From assembly GCA_016278725.1 (NCBI GenBank), contig JADQBG010000006.1, forward strand, positions 62,001 through 126,000: a DNA stretch of 64,000 nucleotides, written 5' to 3'. The DNA is from Actinomycetota bacterium (GTDB taxonomy: Bacteria; Actinomycetota; Thermoleophilia; RBG-16-64-13). The notes under the pieces were generated by a model. The model saw only the letters and a program-made list of their open reading frames with translations. It was not told where the DNA came from and ran no database searches. The position numbers were made by a program, and so were the translations under genes. Shown one piece after another: positions 25,716 through 35,132 of this stretch; the first letter of the stretch is position 1; every line of letters begins with the position of its first letter.

Positions 25716-26492
25716 CCAGAACTCGATCTCGCTCAGGGCGATGTCGGGCGGGAGCACGTCGCCGCCCCCGGCCGGCACTCCGTCGCCGGGGTAGACCTCG
25801 AGGATCTCCAGGCGCACCGCAGAGGTCTCGCCGAAATCACGCTCGATGGTCTGTTGCGTCCTGCTGTCTGCGAGCACCACTTCGTGAGATGCGCCGTCGG
25901 TCACGATCCGCACCCGGCGCACGCGGTGATTCTGTCCCCAGCGCTCCTCCTTGTCGTAGCCGTTGACGAGGCTCAAGGCCACCAGTTCGATGGGCTGATC
26001 GAACTCGTATCTGAGCCAGGGAGCTTCGCTCGAGGCGAAGTTGGTCTGCGGCCGCAGGCCTGTGGGGAGGTCGCTGTTCCAAGCGGTCTCGGGGTCGCCG
26101 TCGATGGTGTTCTCGGGGCCGTAGGTGATCTCGCCGGTGTCTTCCAGTTCGCTGGAGGCGTTGGCCGAGGTGGGCTCGATCTCGATGACGGGACCCGTCG
26201 GGGTCTCGGTGGCCGTGGTGGTGCCGGCGGCCCCGCCCGAGATACCTCCGTCGCTCGTCGTGGTCGTGCCCTCGCTTGTGGCGGTGGCGCTCTCGTCCGT
26301 GGCCGCGCTGCTATCGTCGACCGCGATCGGCTCGGGTGGCTCGTAGAGGACCGTGCCCAGGATGACCCCCAGGACGCCGACGGTGATGGCGCCGAAGATG
26401 ATGACCAGGGGGAGCAGCCAGCCGGGGCGCCGACCCACCGCCGGGATCTCTCCGGTATCCTCGTCCGGATCGGAACGTCCGTTGAAGGCCAC
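25698..26492 (-). CDS. Membrane-anchored protein with a discoidin-like (NADase-type glycan-binding) domain
   Basis: 264 residues from GTG 26492, chosen because AAGGAG lies ten bases upstream. Short acidic N-terminus, one membrane helix (about 25-45, LLPLVIIFGAITVGVLGVIL), a Thr/Ser-rich linker (about 55-100), then a beta-sandwich domain: SANASSELEDTGEITYGPEN, TIDGDPETAWNSDLP and VALSLVNGYDKEERWGQNHR, ending DIALSEIEFWGR. This is the NADase-type glycan-binding/F5-8-like fold, often found at the outside of actinobacterial membrane kinases. Its partner is unknown. Confidence 0.75.
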   Translation of the reverse strand: MAFNGRSDPDEDTGEIPAVGRRPGWLLPLVIIFGAITVGVLGVILGTVLYEPPEPIAVDDSSAATDESATATSEGTTTTSDGGISGGAAGTTTATETPTGPVIEIEPTSANASSELEDTGEITYGPENTIDGDPETAWNSDLPTGLRPQTNFASSEAPWLRYEFDQPIELVALSLVNGYDKEERWGQNHRVRRVRIVTDGASHEVVLADSRTQQTIERDFGETSAVRLEILEVYPGDGVPAGGGDVLPPDIALSEIEFWGRRAE

Positions 26493-26720
26493 TATTTGGC
26501 TCTCCTTCCCTGGTTTCGTGACGCCGCGCCACCGGTTTGGGTGGGTCTGGGGAGGCGCTGCACCGTCATCCATGATCCTGAGCCATAGGCGTCCGGCGCG
26601 TCAAGGCGATGATCCTCAGTCACAGCCGTTTGCGCGCTGCTCACGTGGCTGCGCCCCGCTCACCGCCGCGGGTCTCAGTTGACTTCGTTCGCCCGATTCA
26701 CTTAACTGGAGTCCAGCATT

Positions 26721-28025
26721 ATGCGATTCACCTTTGTACATGCCGCAGATCTGCACCTCGACACCCCTTTCCAAGGGATCGGGCAGGTGTCCCCCGAGGT
26801 GGCCGAACTGCTTCGCGACGCTTCCCTGGACGCGTTCGATGCCCTGGTCGACCAGACCCTGGACGCCGGTGCCGCCTTCCTGCTCTTGGCCGGGGACATC
26901 TACGACGGGGCGGAACGCGGCCTGCGGGCTCAACTGCGCTTCGTCAAAGGGCTGGAGAGGCTGGCAGAGCAGGGCGTACCGGTCTTCATCTGTCACGGCA
27001 ACCACGATCCGTTGGGTGGTGCCCGCTCTGGCGGCGCCGCGGGGGGCGGCTGGAGCGCGGTTCGCTCCTGGCCGGAGAACGTGACCATCTTCGCGGCGGA
27101 CCAGGTGCGCCGGATCCCCGTGGAGCAGGCCGGCTCGGCCATCGCCCAGGTGTACGGCATCAGCTACGGCCGGCGCGACGTGACCGAGAACCTGGCCCTT
27201 CGCTTCTCCCGGGAGGAGGGCGAAGGCCTGCACGTGGCCATGCTTCATGCCAACGTCGGCTCGAACGCGGAGCACGCGCCCTACAGTCCCTGCTCCCTGG
27301 ACGATCTGCGCGACCGGGGCATGGACTACTGGGCGCTGGGTCACGTGCACAGCCGCCGGGTGCTCCACGAGGACGAGCCCTGGGCGGTCTATCCCGGCAA
27401 CACCCAGGGGCGCAGCTTCAAGCCGTCCGAGCAGGGCCAGAAGGGCGCCTACCTGGTCGAGGCCGACGGCAACCGCGTGCGCGGCCTGCGCTTCCTGCAG
27501 ACCGAGCGGCTGCGCTTCCGCTGGGAGGGTTTGGACGTCTCCGGGTTCGACGATCTGGCCGATCTGCGTCGGGGCCTGGCCGAGTTCGCCGCTGCAGCCC
27601 GCGCGGATTGCGGCGCGGCCGGCTTGATCCTGGACGTCCGCTTGGAGGGCACCGGTCCGGTCCACGCCGACCTGGCCTGTTCCGGCGGGGCGGAGGAAGT
27701 CCTGCGCGATCTGCGCCAAGAGTTCGCGGGGGAGCGGCCCCTGGTCTGGTGGGAGCGCCTGGAGGACCGCACCTCGCCGCCGGTGGATCTGGAAGCCGTC
27801 CGCGCCCGCGGGGACCTGGCCTCGGAGATCTGCGCCCTGGTGGACCAGAAGCTGGAGGGCCCCGAACCGGCCGAGGGTTTGCTCGGCGAACTCATCTACC
27901 CGGACAAACCCCACGGCCTCAAGCGCCATCTGCAGGAACTCACGCCCAACGAGGAGCGCGAATTGCTCGAGCGCGCCCGGCTGCGCGCCATAGAACTGCT
28001 GGACCAGGCGGACGCGTGCGAATAG
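26721..28025 (+). CDS. YhaO/SbcD-like DNA repair metallophosphoesterase
   Basis: 434 residues. The five calcineurin-type metal motifs are present: DLHLD (10-14), GDIYD (58-62), GNHD (93-96), His176 in LHANVGS and GHVH (207-210). The capping domain and C-terminal region are longer than in classic SbcD and match the YhaO type. It forms a nuclease-ATPase pair with the next gene, with which it overlaps by ten bases (GTG within GCGTGCGAATAG). The complex processes DNA ends and hairpins. Confidence 0.9.
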   Translation: MRFTFVHAADLHLDTPFQGIGQVSPEVAELLRDASLDAFDALVDQTLDAGAAFLLLAGDIYDGAERGLRAQLRFVKGLERLAEQGVPVFICHGNHDPLGGARSGGAAGGGWSAVRSWPENVTIFAADQVRRIPVEQAGSAIAQVYGISYGRRDVTENLALRFSREEGEGLHVAMLHANVGSNAEHAPYSPCSLDDLRDRGMDYWALGHVHSRRVLHEDEPWAVYPGNTQGRSFKPSEQGQKGAYLVEADGNRVRGLRFLQTERLRFRWEGLDVSGFDDLADLRRGLAEFAAAARADCGAAGLILDVRLEGTGPVHADLACSGGAEEVLRDLRQEFAGERPLVWWERLEDRTSPPVDLEAVRARGDLASEICALVDQKLEGPEPAEGLLGELIYPDKPHGLKRHLQELTPNEERELLERARLRAIELLDQADACE

Positions 28026-31000
28026 AAGGCTGGTACATCGACGGTTTTGGACTGTTCCGGGACCGGCAGCTGAGGGACCTGCCTGCCGGGCTCAACCTCT
28101 TCTTGGGGCCGAACGAGGCCGGCAAGAGCACGCTGCTCGCCTTTGTCCAGACCGTGCTCTTCGGCTTTCCCCCAGGGCAAAAGGGGAAGGCGCTCTATCC
28201 GCCGTTTAGCGGGGGCAAGCACGGGGGCCGCTTGTTCCTGCACACGGACGACGGCGCGGTCACGCTCGAACGGTTCCAGGGGGTCAAGAAGCCGACGATC
28301 ACCGCTTCCACCGGGGCGGAGCTCACCGAGTCCGATCTGCAGTCGCTGCTGCACGGGGTGGACGGGGCGCTCTTTCGCTCGGTGTTCGCCTTCAGCCTGA
28401 CCGAGCTCAGCGACCTCAAGGCGCTTTCGAACGAAGGGGTGGCCGACCGGATATTCTCGGCAGGAATCGCCGGGGCGGGGCGGTCGGCCCGGGAAGTGGT
28501 CAAGCAGCTGGAGAAGGAGCGGGAGGCGCTGCTCAAACCGCGGGCAGGCGGTCAGATCAACGAGCTGCTCGTAACCATCGACGCGCGGCGGCGGGAACTG
28601 AGCGACGCGAAGAACCGGGCGGGTGAATACGCCCTGCTGCTCGAGCGGGAAGAGGCAGCCGGTCGGGAGGTGGAAAGCGTCCACCGTGATATGGAGCGCG
28701 AGCGGGCCAAGCAGCGGCGCTTTCAGCTCCTCTGCGGGCTCTGGCCGGATTGGCGGGAGAAGCAAATGGCCGAGGAGGATCTGGCGAGGCTCGATCCGCC
28801 TGCGAGTTTTCCCGAGGATGCCGAGGAGCTTTTGGGGCGGGCTCTGGCCGCCTTCGAGACCGCGCGCCGCTCGCTGAAGGAGCGAGAGGGCGAACTCGAG
28901 GCCGAGCGGCAGTCCCTCGCCCGGCTGGGGGATTCTCTGGATGACCCCCTGGCGCACGTGAGCGCGCGGGTGCGCGAACAGGCCCTGGGACTGCCGCTCC
29001 AGCGCCAGAGGTTGGAGGATCTTCCTCGGGAAGAAGAGCGCCTGCGACGGGCCGAGGACACCTTCCGGGAGGCGCTCCAGGATTTGGGCCCGGGCTGGGA
29101 CGAGACCCGGGTGGACGGCTTCGACACCTCGCTTCCGGTGGAACAGGAGATCGAGAGCTGGGAATCCGCCTTCGCGGAAGCCGAGGTCCGGGTGGCCGAC
29201 GCGGAGCGGGAGGCGGACTCGGCGGCGCAGGCGCGCGCGTCGATGGCCCGCCGCCGCGACGAACTGCTGGCCGAGTTGGGGACGATGGACGCCCCCGATG
29301 CGGGAGAACTTGAACAGGCCAAGGCGTCGCTGCGCGCTTTGCGGGCCAATTTCCAGGAGGCGCGAGGCCTCGAAGCCGACCTGAGGGCCGACCGGGTGGC
29401 GATCGGCGAGCGCCGCCGGGGGCTGGCGGCGGCGTCAGAAGCGCCCGCGGATAATCCCTTGCTGGTTTTGCTGGGCCCGGCTCTGTTGGTCAGCCTGCTC
29501 CTGGCTCTGCTGGCGGCGGGCGGCGCGGTGTGGGCCGCATGGACCGGCTCCCTGCTGTTGGCACTGGTGGCGGGCGCCGTCTTTGTGATCTTGGTGGTTG
29601 CCGCCTACCGGCTGAAGGCGGCGGGTAGCCGGCCGGGGCGCCCGGAGAACCAGGCGGGCCGACAGGCGGAACTGGCGGCGTTGCGGAAGGAGCTGCGGGA
29701 GGCGGAAAGAGCTCTCGCCGCGGGCGAAGCCCGGTTGGCGGAACTGCATAGCGCGGTCGCGGGAGACGCCCGGAAGTTAGGTCTGGCCGAAGAGCGCCTG
29801 AGCTTTCAGGAAATCGAGGATCGGGGAGCGCGGCTGGCCGAGGAGGATCTGCGGCTGGTCCGCCGGCAGACGGCCGCGGAGGAGTGCGCCCGCGCGGAGA
29901 AGGAACTCGAACGCGCGGCCTCCACGGAAATTCGGCTGCGAGAAACGGCGGACTCGGCCGCGGCGCAGCTGGAGCAGCTGGCCGGCCGGTGGGCGGACTG
30001 GAAGAAGGAGCGCGGCTTCCCCGCGAATCTGAGCGCACCGGGTGCCCAACGCTTTCTCGTGCTGACGCGAGAGGTGCGCAAGCGGCTGAAAGAAGCCCGC
30101 GACCTGAGCGCCGAGCGCCAACGTCTGCAGAGGATGGCGGCGGAGTGGGACTCCGCCGCGCGGGGCCTCCTGCAGGAAGCCGGAGTCCCCCTGCCGGGAG
30201 GAGACACCCCGGGCGACACCGTCTCCGCGTTCATGGGCTTGGAACGCGCCTGTGCGGAAGAGTTGCAGAAACGTGAGCGTCACGCGCGGCTGACGGAGTC
30301 CGTTCGCGCCCTTTCGGTCAAGGCCAAGAGCGCGCAGCAGGAGCTGGAGGGCGCGCAGAGGAACCTCGACGAACTCTACGCCAGCGGGGGAGCGCAGGAT
30401 GAAATCACCTTCCGCCGGCAAATGGGGACGTTCGCCCAGGCCAAGAGGCTGAAGGAGAGCATCGCCACGCTCGAGCGCGGGATCGAGCAGCGGGTGGGGC
30501 AGGGCGACCAGGCGGATAAGCTCCTGGAGGAGCTTCGGGGCGGTGAGGTAACCGGTTGGCAGGCGGCGGCCGACGATGCCGCCCGCCGGCTCGAGGAGCT
30601 CGAAGCTGAGTACCAGCAGGCCATCGAGGTGCGTAAAGAGGTTCAGGATGAGCGGTCCGAGCTCGAAATCTCCGCCGATATCCCCCGCATCGAAGGCGAG
30701 TTGCAGCAGGCCGAGACGGAGCTGGACGAACTCATCGAGCGGTGGCGCTCGCTCACCGTGACTCAGGCCCTGGTCAAGCAAACCCTGGGCGAGTTCGTGA
30801 AGAACCGGCAGCCGCAGGTGCTCTTGGACGCGGGCAAGAGTTTCCGCCAAGTCACTGACGGCGCTTACGAGCGCGTGCTCCAAGCCGATGACGGCGAAAC
30901 GCTGATGGTGCGGTCCGGCAACGGGGAGACGAAGGCGCCCGAGCAGCTCAGCCGGGGGACTTTGGAGCAGCTCTATTTATGCCTGCGGCTGGGCCTGGCC

Positions 31001-31228
31001 GAGGAGTACGCCAAGCGTTCCCTGCCCGTGCCCCTGATCCTGGACGACATCCTGGTGAATTTCGACCCGCAGCGGAAGCGCCGGGTGGCTCAGATCCTGC
31101 TGGATTTCGCAGAACAGCATCAGGTGCTGATGCTTACCTGCCACCCGGACACCGCTGTTTTACTCGGCGGGCTTGGGATGAGGAATCCGGTGATCGGGAT
31201 TCCCGACTTTACGCCGCGTACTCCCTAG
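28016..31228 (+). CDS. YhaN/SbcC-like AAA ATPase with long coiled coil
   Basis: 1070 residues from GTG 28016. N-terminal half-ATPase with Walker A GPNEAGKST (31-39) and the YhaN-type start RIEGWYIDGFGLFRDRQL; C-terminal half with signature LSRGTLEQLYLCLRLGLAEEYAK and Walker B LILDDILVNFD (about 1005). Between them is about 900 residues of Glu/Arg/Ala-rich coiled coil. Near residues 480-530 the coiled coil is broken by two hydrophobic stretches (PLLVLLGPALLVSLLLALLA and LLLALVAGAVFVILVVAAY), a membrane hairpin seen in YhaN-type proteins but not in SbcC, so the complex is probably membrane-attached. A longer upstream extension of the frame overlaps the nuclease gene and is not used. Confidence 0.88.
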   Translation: MRIEGWYIDGFGLFRDRQLRDLPAGLNLFLGPNEAGKSTLLAFVQTVLFGFPPGQKGKALYPPFSGGKHGGRLFLHTDDGAVTLERFQGVKKPTITASTGAELTESDLQSLLHGVDGALFRSVFAFSLTELSDLKALSNEGVADRIFSAGIAGAGRSAREVVKQLEKEREALLKPRAGGQINELLVTIDARRRELSDAKNRAGEYALLLEREEAAGREVESVHRDMERERAKQRRFQLLCGLWPDWREKQMAEEDLARLDPPASFPEDAEELLGRALAAFETARRSLKEREGELEAERQSLARLGDSLDDPLAHVSARVREQALGLPLQRQRLEDLPREEERLRRAEDTFREALQDLGPGWDETRVDGFDTSLPVEQEIESWESAFAEAEVRVADAEREADSAAQARASMARRRDELLAELGTMDAPDAGELEQAKASLRALRANFQEARGLEADLRADRVAIGERRRGLAAASEAPADNPLLVLLGPALLVSLLLALLAAGGAVWAAWTGSLLLALVAGAVFVILVVAAYRLKAAGSRPGRPENQAGRQAELAALRKELREAERALAAGEARLAELHSAVAGDARKLGLAEERLSFQEIEDRGARLAEEDLRLVRRQTAAEECARAEKELERAASTEIRLRETADSAAAQLEQLAGRWADWKKERGFPANLSAPGAQRFLVLTREVRKRLKEARDLSAERQRLQRMAAEWDSAARGLLQEAGVPLPGGDTPGDTVSAFMGLERACAEELQKRERHARLTESVRALSVKAKSAQQELEGAQRNLDELYASGGAQDEITFRRQMGTFAQAKRLKESIATLERGIEQRVGQGDQADKLLEELRGGEVTGWQAAADDAARRLEELEAEYQQAIEVRKEVQDERSELEISADIPRIEGELQQAETELDELIERWRSLTVTQALVKQTLGEFVKNRQPQVLLDAGKSFRQVTDGAYERVLQADDGETLMVRSGNGETKAPEQLSRGTLEQLYLCLRLGLAEEYAKRSLPVPLILDDILVNFDPQRKRRVAQILLDFAEQHQVLMLTCHPDTAVLLGGLGMRNPVIGIPDFTPRTP

Positions 31229-31253
31229 TACTCCCTAGGCCGCCGCGTAGTCC

Positions 31254-31655
31254 CTAGGCCGCCTTCGAAGCCGAGCTCTTGGCTTCCTTCCATTCGGTGA
31301 CGTTGAGGACGTTGCCCTCCGGATCCTTGAACCAGACGGCGCGCATTCCGTCCATTTCGACGATGCCGTCTTTGGTCTTCAGGTCAGGCCGGTCGTACTC
31401 CTCGAAACGTACGCCCACGTTCCGGAGTTCTTCGATCGTGCTGTCGAAGTCCTCGGCGTCAAAGGACAAGACCGTGCTCTCCCCGGGGGCGGCTTTGGTT
31501 TCGTAGAGGTAGATCGAGCTGTCGCCCGCCCTGAGCAGCACGCCGTCCGGCCCCTTCCGGTCCAGGCAGAAACCGAGTTTGTCCTCGTAGAAGCTCCGAG
31601 CCCGCTTCAGGTCCTTGGCCTGGAGAACGGGCACGACCCGCACTTTGCTCTTCAT
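31254..31655 (-). CDS. VOC-family (glyoxalase/bleomycin-resistance fold) protein
   Basis: 133 residues. I start at MKSKVRVVPVLQ (31655), where GAAGGG precedes the ATG; the upstream extension is meaningless. VOC pattern: VLQAKDLKRARSFYEDKLGF (first betaalphabeta) and MRAVWFKDPEGNVLNVTEWK (second). The usual metal ligands (His/Glu) are partly replaced, though the C-terminal Glu in VTEW remains. The substrate is unknown. Confidence 0.85.
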   Translation of the reverse strand: MKSKVRVVPVLQAKDLKRARSFYEDKLGFCLDRKGPDGVLLRAGDSSIYLYETKAAPGESTVLSFDAEDFDSTIEELRNVGVRFEEYDRPDLKTKDGIVEMDGMRAVWFKDPEGNVLNVTEWKEAKSSASKAA

Positions 31656-31935
31656 GATGCGTCCCTTCGATCGCGAGAGATCCGCCACCGGGGCGTCGAC
31701 AGGGGCCGCTATGGGATGGGACGGTCCACCGCGCGCGCGGTGGCATTGTGTGTTAATTGTTACATTCCCCGCTGGCGGCGGTCCAAAAACACGACTCCGG
31801 GACATCGTCGAGGCGGAGCGGGCCCGGAAGGTAAAATGTGGGGTTGTGGCACCTTCTACCCCAACAGAACCACCCCTCGAGCTCCGCCATCCGGCCGGCC
31901 GGCCTAGGCCTGGGGCGCTGGGACGCGCGCGGCAG

Positions 31936-33432
31936 ATGGCGGGACGGGCGGCGCCCCTGACTTTGGCTCAGTGGCGCAGAATACTGCCGATACTGGCTGT
32001 GGCCGCCGTCATCGTGGCGCTTTCCTGGCAGCTGGCCGCGGATATGGGCGGCGGGGGATTCTCGCCCGATGGCCGGCAGAATCTCCGCCTGAGCTACCAT
32101 CTGTGGACCGAGCGGGCTTTCTCCGAGGACGGCAGCGAGCCTTCCTACCTGCGGGAGCCGCTGGCGATTGCAGCCACCGCGGCGCACATGGCGCTTCTGA
32201 CGGACATACCGGCGTCCGCCGGCGTCGACCAGGTGTTGGAAAACCCGGGCTACGCGGCTCAGGTGTTCCGGGTCAACCTCTTCTATCTGATCGGCCTCCT
32301 GCCGGCGGTTTGGTGGCTCGCCTGGCTCCTCACCCGGTCGCATCTTGTCGCGCTTTTGGCGATCGTGGGGAGCTGGTGGTTCTTCGCGCGGATCTCGCAC
32401 AATACGGGCAACCTGCTCACCGAGGGGCCGGCCGCGCTGTTCTTGGTGCTGGCCGCGGGGGCGATGGTTTGGCTGGTGCAGACCAAGCGTCTGCGGGCCG
32501 CCGTCTTTGCCGGCTTGATGGCGGCGGCTCTGGCTCTGACCAAGGCCGCGGCGCTCTACGTGGCGCTCGTGGCCCTTCCCCTGCTCGCGCTCAGCCTGCT
32601 CCTCTTTGGCGGCTTGCCCCGGCGCCGAGCCCTCCTCGTGTTCGCGGTAACGGCCTTGACCTTCGCCCTCACCGTGGCTCCCTGGATGACGCGTAACTAC
32701 CTGCAGTTCGGCGACTTCGCCATCGCCCAGCGCGGGGGGGAGGTGCTCTATACCCGGGCGGTCAAGGACGGCATGTCCGCCGAGGAGTACCGGGGCGCTT
32801 TCTACGCCTACGCGCCGCCGGTTCTGCGGCACGAGGTTTTCGAGGACGTCCTCGGTTTTCACGTGGAGGACCTCCAGCCCGGCGGCCGCTACGAGCGCCT
32901 CAGACGCTCGCCGCCGGGCGAGCCGGAAATCGTCAAACTGGGTGACGTCGAGGGCGCGGTCAGCTATTTCGGCAAGGCGAAGGCGATGCGGATCAGGCTC
33001 GAAAAGCAGATGGCGGCCGCCGGCCTTCCCGCGGGCGAGGCCGACCGGGTGCTTCAGGAGAAGGCCTGGGACATGATCCTGGGCGCACCGGGCAAGCACC
33101 TGGCCACCACCGTGCCCTTTGCTTGGAGAGGTCTCTGGTCCTTCCCCATCCGTTCGCTTGCGGCGGCGAGCGTCAATCTCCTCGCCTTCGCCGCCCTGCT
33201 GGCGCTCCCCTTCCTTGCTCTCTGGCGCAGGCGGCCTGACTGGTTCGCCTTCTCTTTGATGTCTGTGGGGATGTTCTGGTTCTATGCCCTGCTCACCCAC
33301 TTCATTCCGCGCTACTCCGAGCCCTTGATTCCTCTGGCCCTGCTTGCGGCTCTGGCGTTGGTGCATGCGGTCCTCGCGCCGGCGGTTCGCGGTTCGTGGA
33401 GCCGGGCGGGGCGGGAAGGGAATCCCAAGTGA
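31936..33432 (+). CDS. Multi-pass membrane glycosyltransferase-like (ArnT/PMT type) protein
   Basis: About 498 residues from ATG 31936; the frame is open upstream, and a GTG at 31846 behind a TAAAAT element is an alternative. Eight to ten hydrophobic segments, with a first loop containing RLSYHLWTERAFSED, comparable to the acidic first loop of GT39/GT83 transferases. Later loops have VAPWMTRNYLQFG. Such enzymes transfer sugars from polyprenyl phosphate. The next genes encode a polyprenyl-phosphate sugar synthase-like protein and a flippase-like protein, which supports that reading. The stop overlaps the next start (GTGA). Confidence 0.7.
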   Translation: MAGRAAPLTLAQWRRILPILAVAAVIVALSWQLAADMGGGGFSPDGRQNLRLSYHLWTERAFSEDGSEPSYLREPLAIAATAAHMALLTDIPASAGVDQVLENPGYAAQVFRVNLFYLIGLLPAVWWLAWLLTRSHLVALLAIVGSWWFFARISHNTGNLLTEGPAALFLVLAAGAMVWLVQTKRLRAAVFAGLMAAALALTKAAALYVALVALPLLALSLLLFGGLPRRRALLVFAVTALTFALTVAPWMTRNYLQFGDFAIAQRGGEVLYTRAVKDGMSAEEYRGAFYAYAPPVLRHEVFEDVLGFHVEDLQPGGRYERLRRSPPGEPEIVKLGDVEGAVSYFGKAKAMRIRLEKQMAAAGLPAGEADRVLQEKAWDMILGAPGKHLATTVPFAWRGLWSFPIRSLAAASVNLLAFAALLALPFLALWRRRPDWFAFSLMSVGMFWFYALLTHFIPRYSEPLIPLALLAALALVHAVLAPAVRGSWSRAGREGNPK

Positions 33433-34472
33433 AGCTGATCATTCAGATCCCCTGCTACAACGAGGCCGAGACTCTGGCGACGGCCCTGGCCGAGCTGCCG
33501 CGCGAGGTACCGGGCTTCGACGAGGTCGAGTGGCTGGTCATCGACGACGGCAGCGAGGATCAGACTGCGGCGGTGGCCCGAGCCGCCGGGGTCGACCATG
33601 TGGTGCGGCACACCCGCAATCTCGGTTTGGGGCGCACCTTCATGACCGGCCTCGACGCCTGCTTGAGTCTGGGCGCCGACGTCATCGTCAACACCGATGC
33701 GGACAACCAGTATCACGCCGGCGACATCCCCGCGCTGACGGCTCCCATCTTGGAGGGGCGGGCCGACGTGGTGGTGGGCGCTCGACCGATTTCCACCATC
33801 GAACACTTCTCCTGGCTGAAGAAGGTGCTGCAGGGTTTGGGCAGTTGGGCGGTGCGGGTGGCGAGCAAGACGGATATCCCCGACGCCCCCAGCGGCTTTC
33901 GCGCGATCAGCCGGCCGGCGGCGGAACGGCTCGTGGTTTTCAACAACTACACCTACACCTTGGAGACCATCATCCAGGCGGGGCGGAAGGGCATGGCCAT
34001 CACCTCGGTGCCGGTGCGGGTGAACGAGGACCTGCGGCCCTCGCGGCTGGTGAAGAGCGTTCCGAACTACATCAGGCGCAGCCTGGGCACCATCGTGCGT
34101 ATCTTCGTGATCTATCGGCCTTTCCGTTTCTTCGGAACCATCGGGGCGGTGCTGTTCGCGCTGGGTTTCTTGCTGGGCCTGCGCTTTCTCTATTACTACG
34201 CCACCGGGGATGGAGAGGGCCACGTGCAATCGCTGCTCCTCGCCGCGCTGCTCCTCGGCATGGGCTTTCAGACCCTGCTGATCGCCTTCCTGGCCGATCT
34301 GCTCGCGGCCAACCGCAGCCTGCTCGAGGAGGTGCGCTACCGGACGAGGTTCAGGTCGCGGGAAGGGGCGCTCGGCTCGGAGGCCGGCGTGCATACGGGA
34401 GGTGGCGCGTCCGCGGGCGACATGCCGGCCACCCCGGATGGCACTCCCTGCGACGCGGAACTGCGCCGATGA
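33429..34472 (+). CDS. GT2-family polyprenyl-phosphate glycosyltransferase
   Basis: 347 residues from GTG 33429. GT-A fold with IIQIPCYNEAETL, DDGSEDQTA and NTDADNQY (nucleotide and metal binding), then IPDAPSGFRAISR, as in dolichyl/undecaprenyl-phosphate mannose or glucose synthases. Two C-terminal membrane helices (about 235-260 and 275-300) anchor it. It would make the lipid-linked sugar used by the transferase upstream. Start overlaps the previous stop, stop overlaps the next start (ATGA). Confidence 0.88.
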   Translation: MKLIIQIPCYNEAETLATALAELPREVPGFDEVEWLVIDDGSEDQTAAVARAAGVDHVVRHTRNLGLGRTFMTGLDACLSLGADVIVNTDADNQYHAGDIPALTAPILEGRADVVVGARPISTIEHFSWLKKVLQGLGSWAVRVASKTDIPDAPSGFRAISRPAAERLVVFNNYTYTLETIIQAGRKGMAITSVPVRVNEDLRPSRLVKSVPNYIRRSLGTIVRIFVIYRPFRFFGTIGAVLFALGFLLGLRFLYYYATGDGEGHVQSLLLAALLLGMGFQTLLIAFLADLLAANRSLLEEVRYRTRFRSREGALGSEAGVHTGGGASAGDMPATPDGTPCDAELRR

Positions 34473-35125
34473 AAGTGCGGATCGCGGGCGGCCCCGAGGA
34501 AGGCGGCCTGGTGGTGGGCAACGCCTACGACAAGTACGGTTCGAGCAACCCCATCGTCCGGCGGATCATGGCGGGTTTCGAGTCGGCCCTCGGCGAACTG
34601 GTGTCCAGGGCGAACCCCGCGAACATCCACGAGGTCGGCTGCGGGGAAGGCTACTGGGTGCTCCGCTGGCGCAGAGAGGGCCTCGCCGCCAGAGGCACGG
34701 ACGTCTCCCCGACGGCGATCGCGCTGGCCCGCGAGAATGCCGACCGAGAGGATCTGCCGCCGACCCTTTTCGAGACCCGCAGCATCTACGAGCTCCGGCC
34801 GGGGCGGGACGCCGCCGATCTGCTCGTCTGCACCGAGGTGCTCGAGCATCTGCAGACACCGGAGGCCGGCCTGCGCGCGTTGCAGCGGGTAACGGAGGGC
34901 CACCTGATCGTAAGCGTGCCCCGCGAACCCCTGTGGCGGGCGCTCAACCTGGTGCGGGGCTCCTATCTCTCCACTCTGGGGAACACCCCAGGTCACCTTC
35001 AGCATTGGTCTGCGCGAGGCTTCGAGCGCCTCGTGTCCGATTACTTCCAGGTGGTGGCGGTCAGGCATCCCCTGCCCTGGACCATGCTCCTTTGCCGCCC
35101 CCGCCCCCGCCCGCGACGCCGTTGA
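34469..35125 (+). CDS. Class I methyltransferase
   Basis: 218 residues. Motif I IHEVGCGEGYWVLRWRREG (about 50-68), post-I GTDVSPTAIALAREN, and LLVCTEVLEHLQTPEAGL, the layout of SAM-dependent methyltransferases of type 11/12/23 that act on small molecules or glycolipids. It starts within the stop of the GT2 gene, so it probably modifies the product of this envelope cluster. Very Arg/Pro-rich C-terminus. Confidence 0.86.
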   Translation: MKVRIAGGPEEGGLVVGNAYDKYGSSNPIVRRIMAGFESALGELVSRANPANIHEVGCGEGYWVLRWRREGLAARGTDVSPTAIALARENADREDLPPTLFETRSIYELRPGRDAADLLVCTEVLEHLQTPEAGLRALQRVTEGHLIVSVPREPLWRALNLVRGSYLSTLGNTPGHLQHWSARGFERLVSDYFQVVAVRHPLPWTMLLCRPRPRPRRR

Positions 35126-35132
35126 GGCCCCG

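Noticed and set aside
26609-28015. Upstream in-frame extension of the YhaN-like protein
   Set aside because: It covers the YhaO-like nuclease gene in another frame, is Arg/Gly/Pro-rich noise, and the proper GTG at 28016 has the expected overlap and N-terminus.
31753-33366. 537-codon minus-strand frame
   Set aside because: Gln/Arg/Gly/Glu-rich antisense shadow of the GT-C-like gene in high-GC DNA; no motif or start signal. The same applies to long minus frames at 26616-27929 and 40876-42438.
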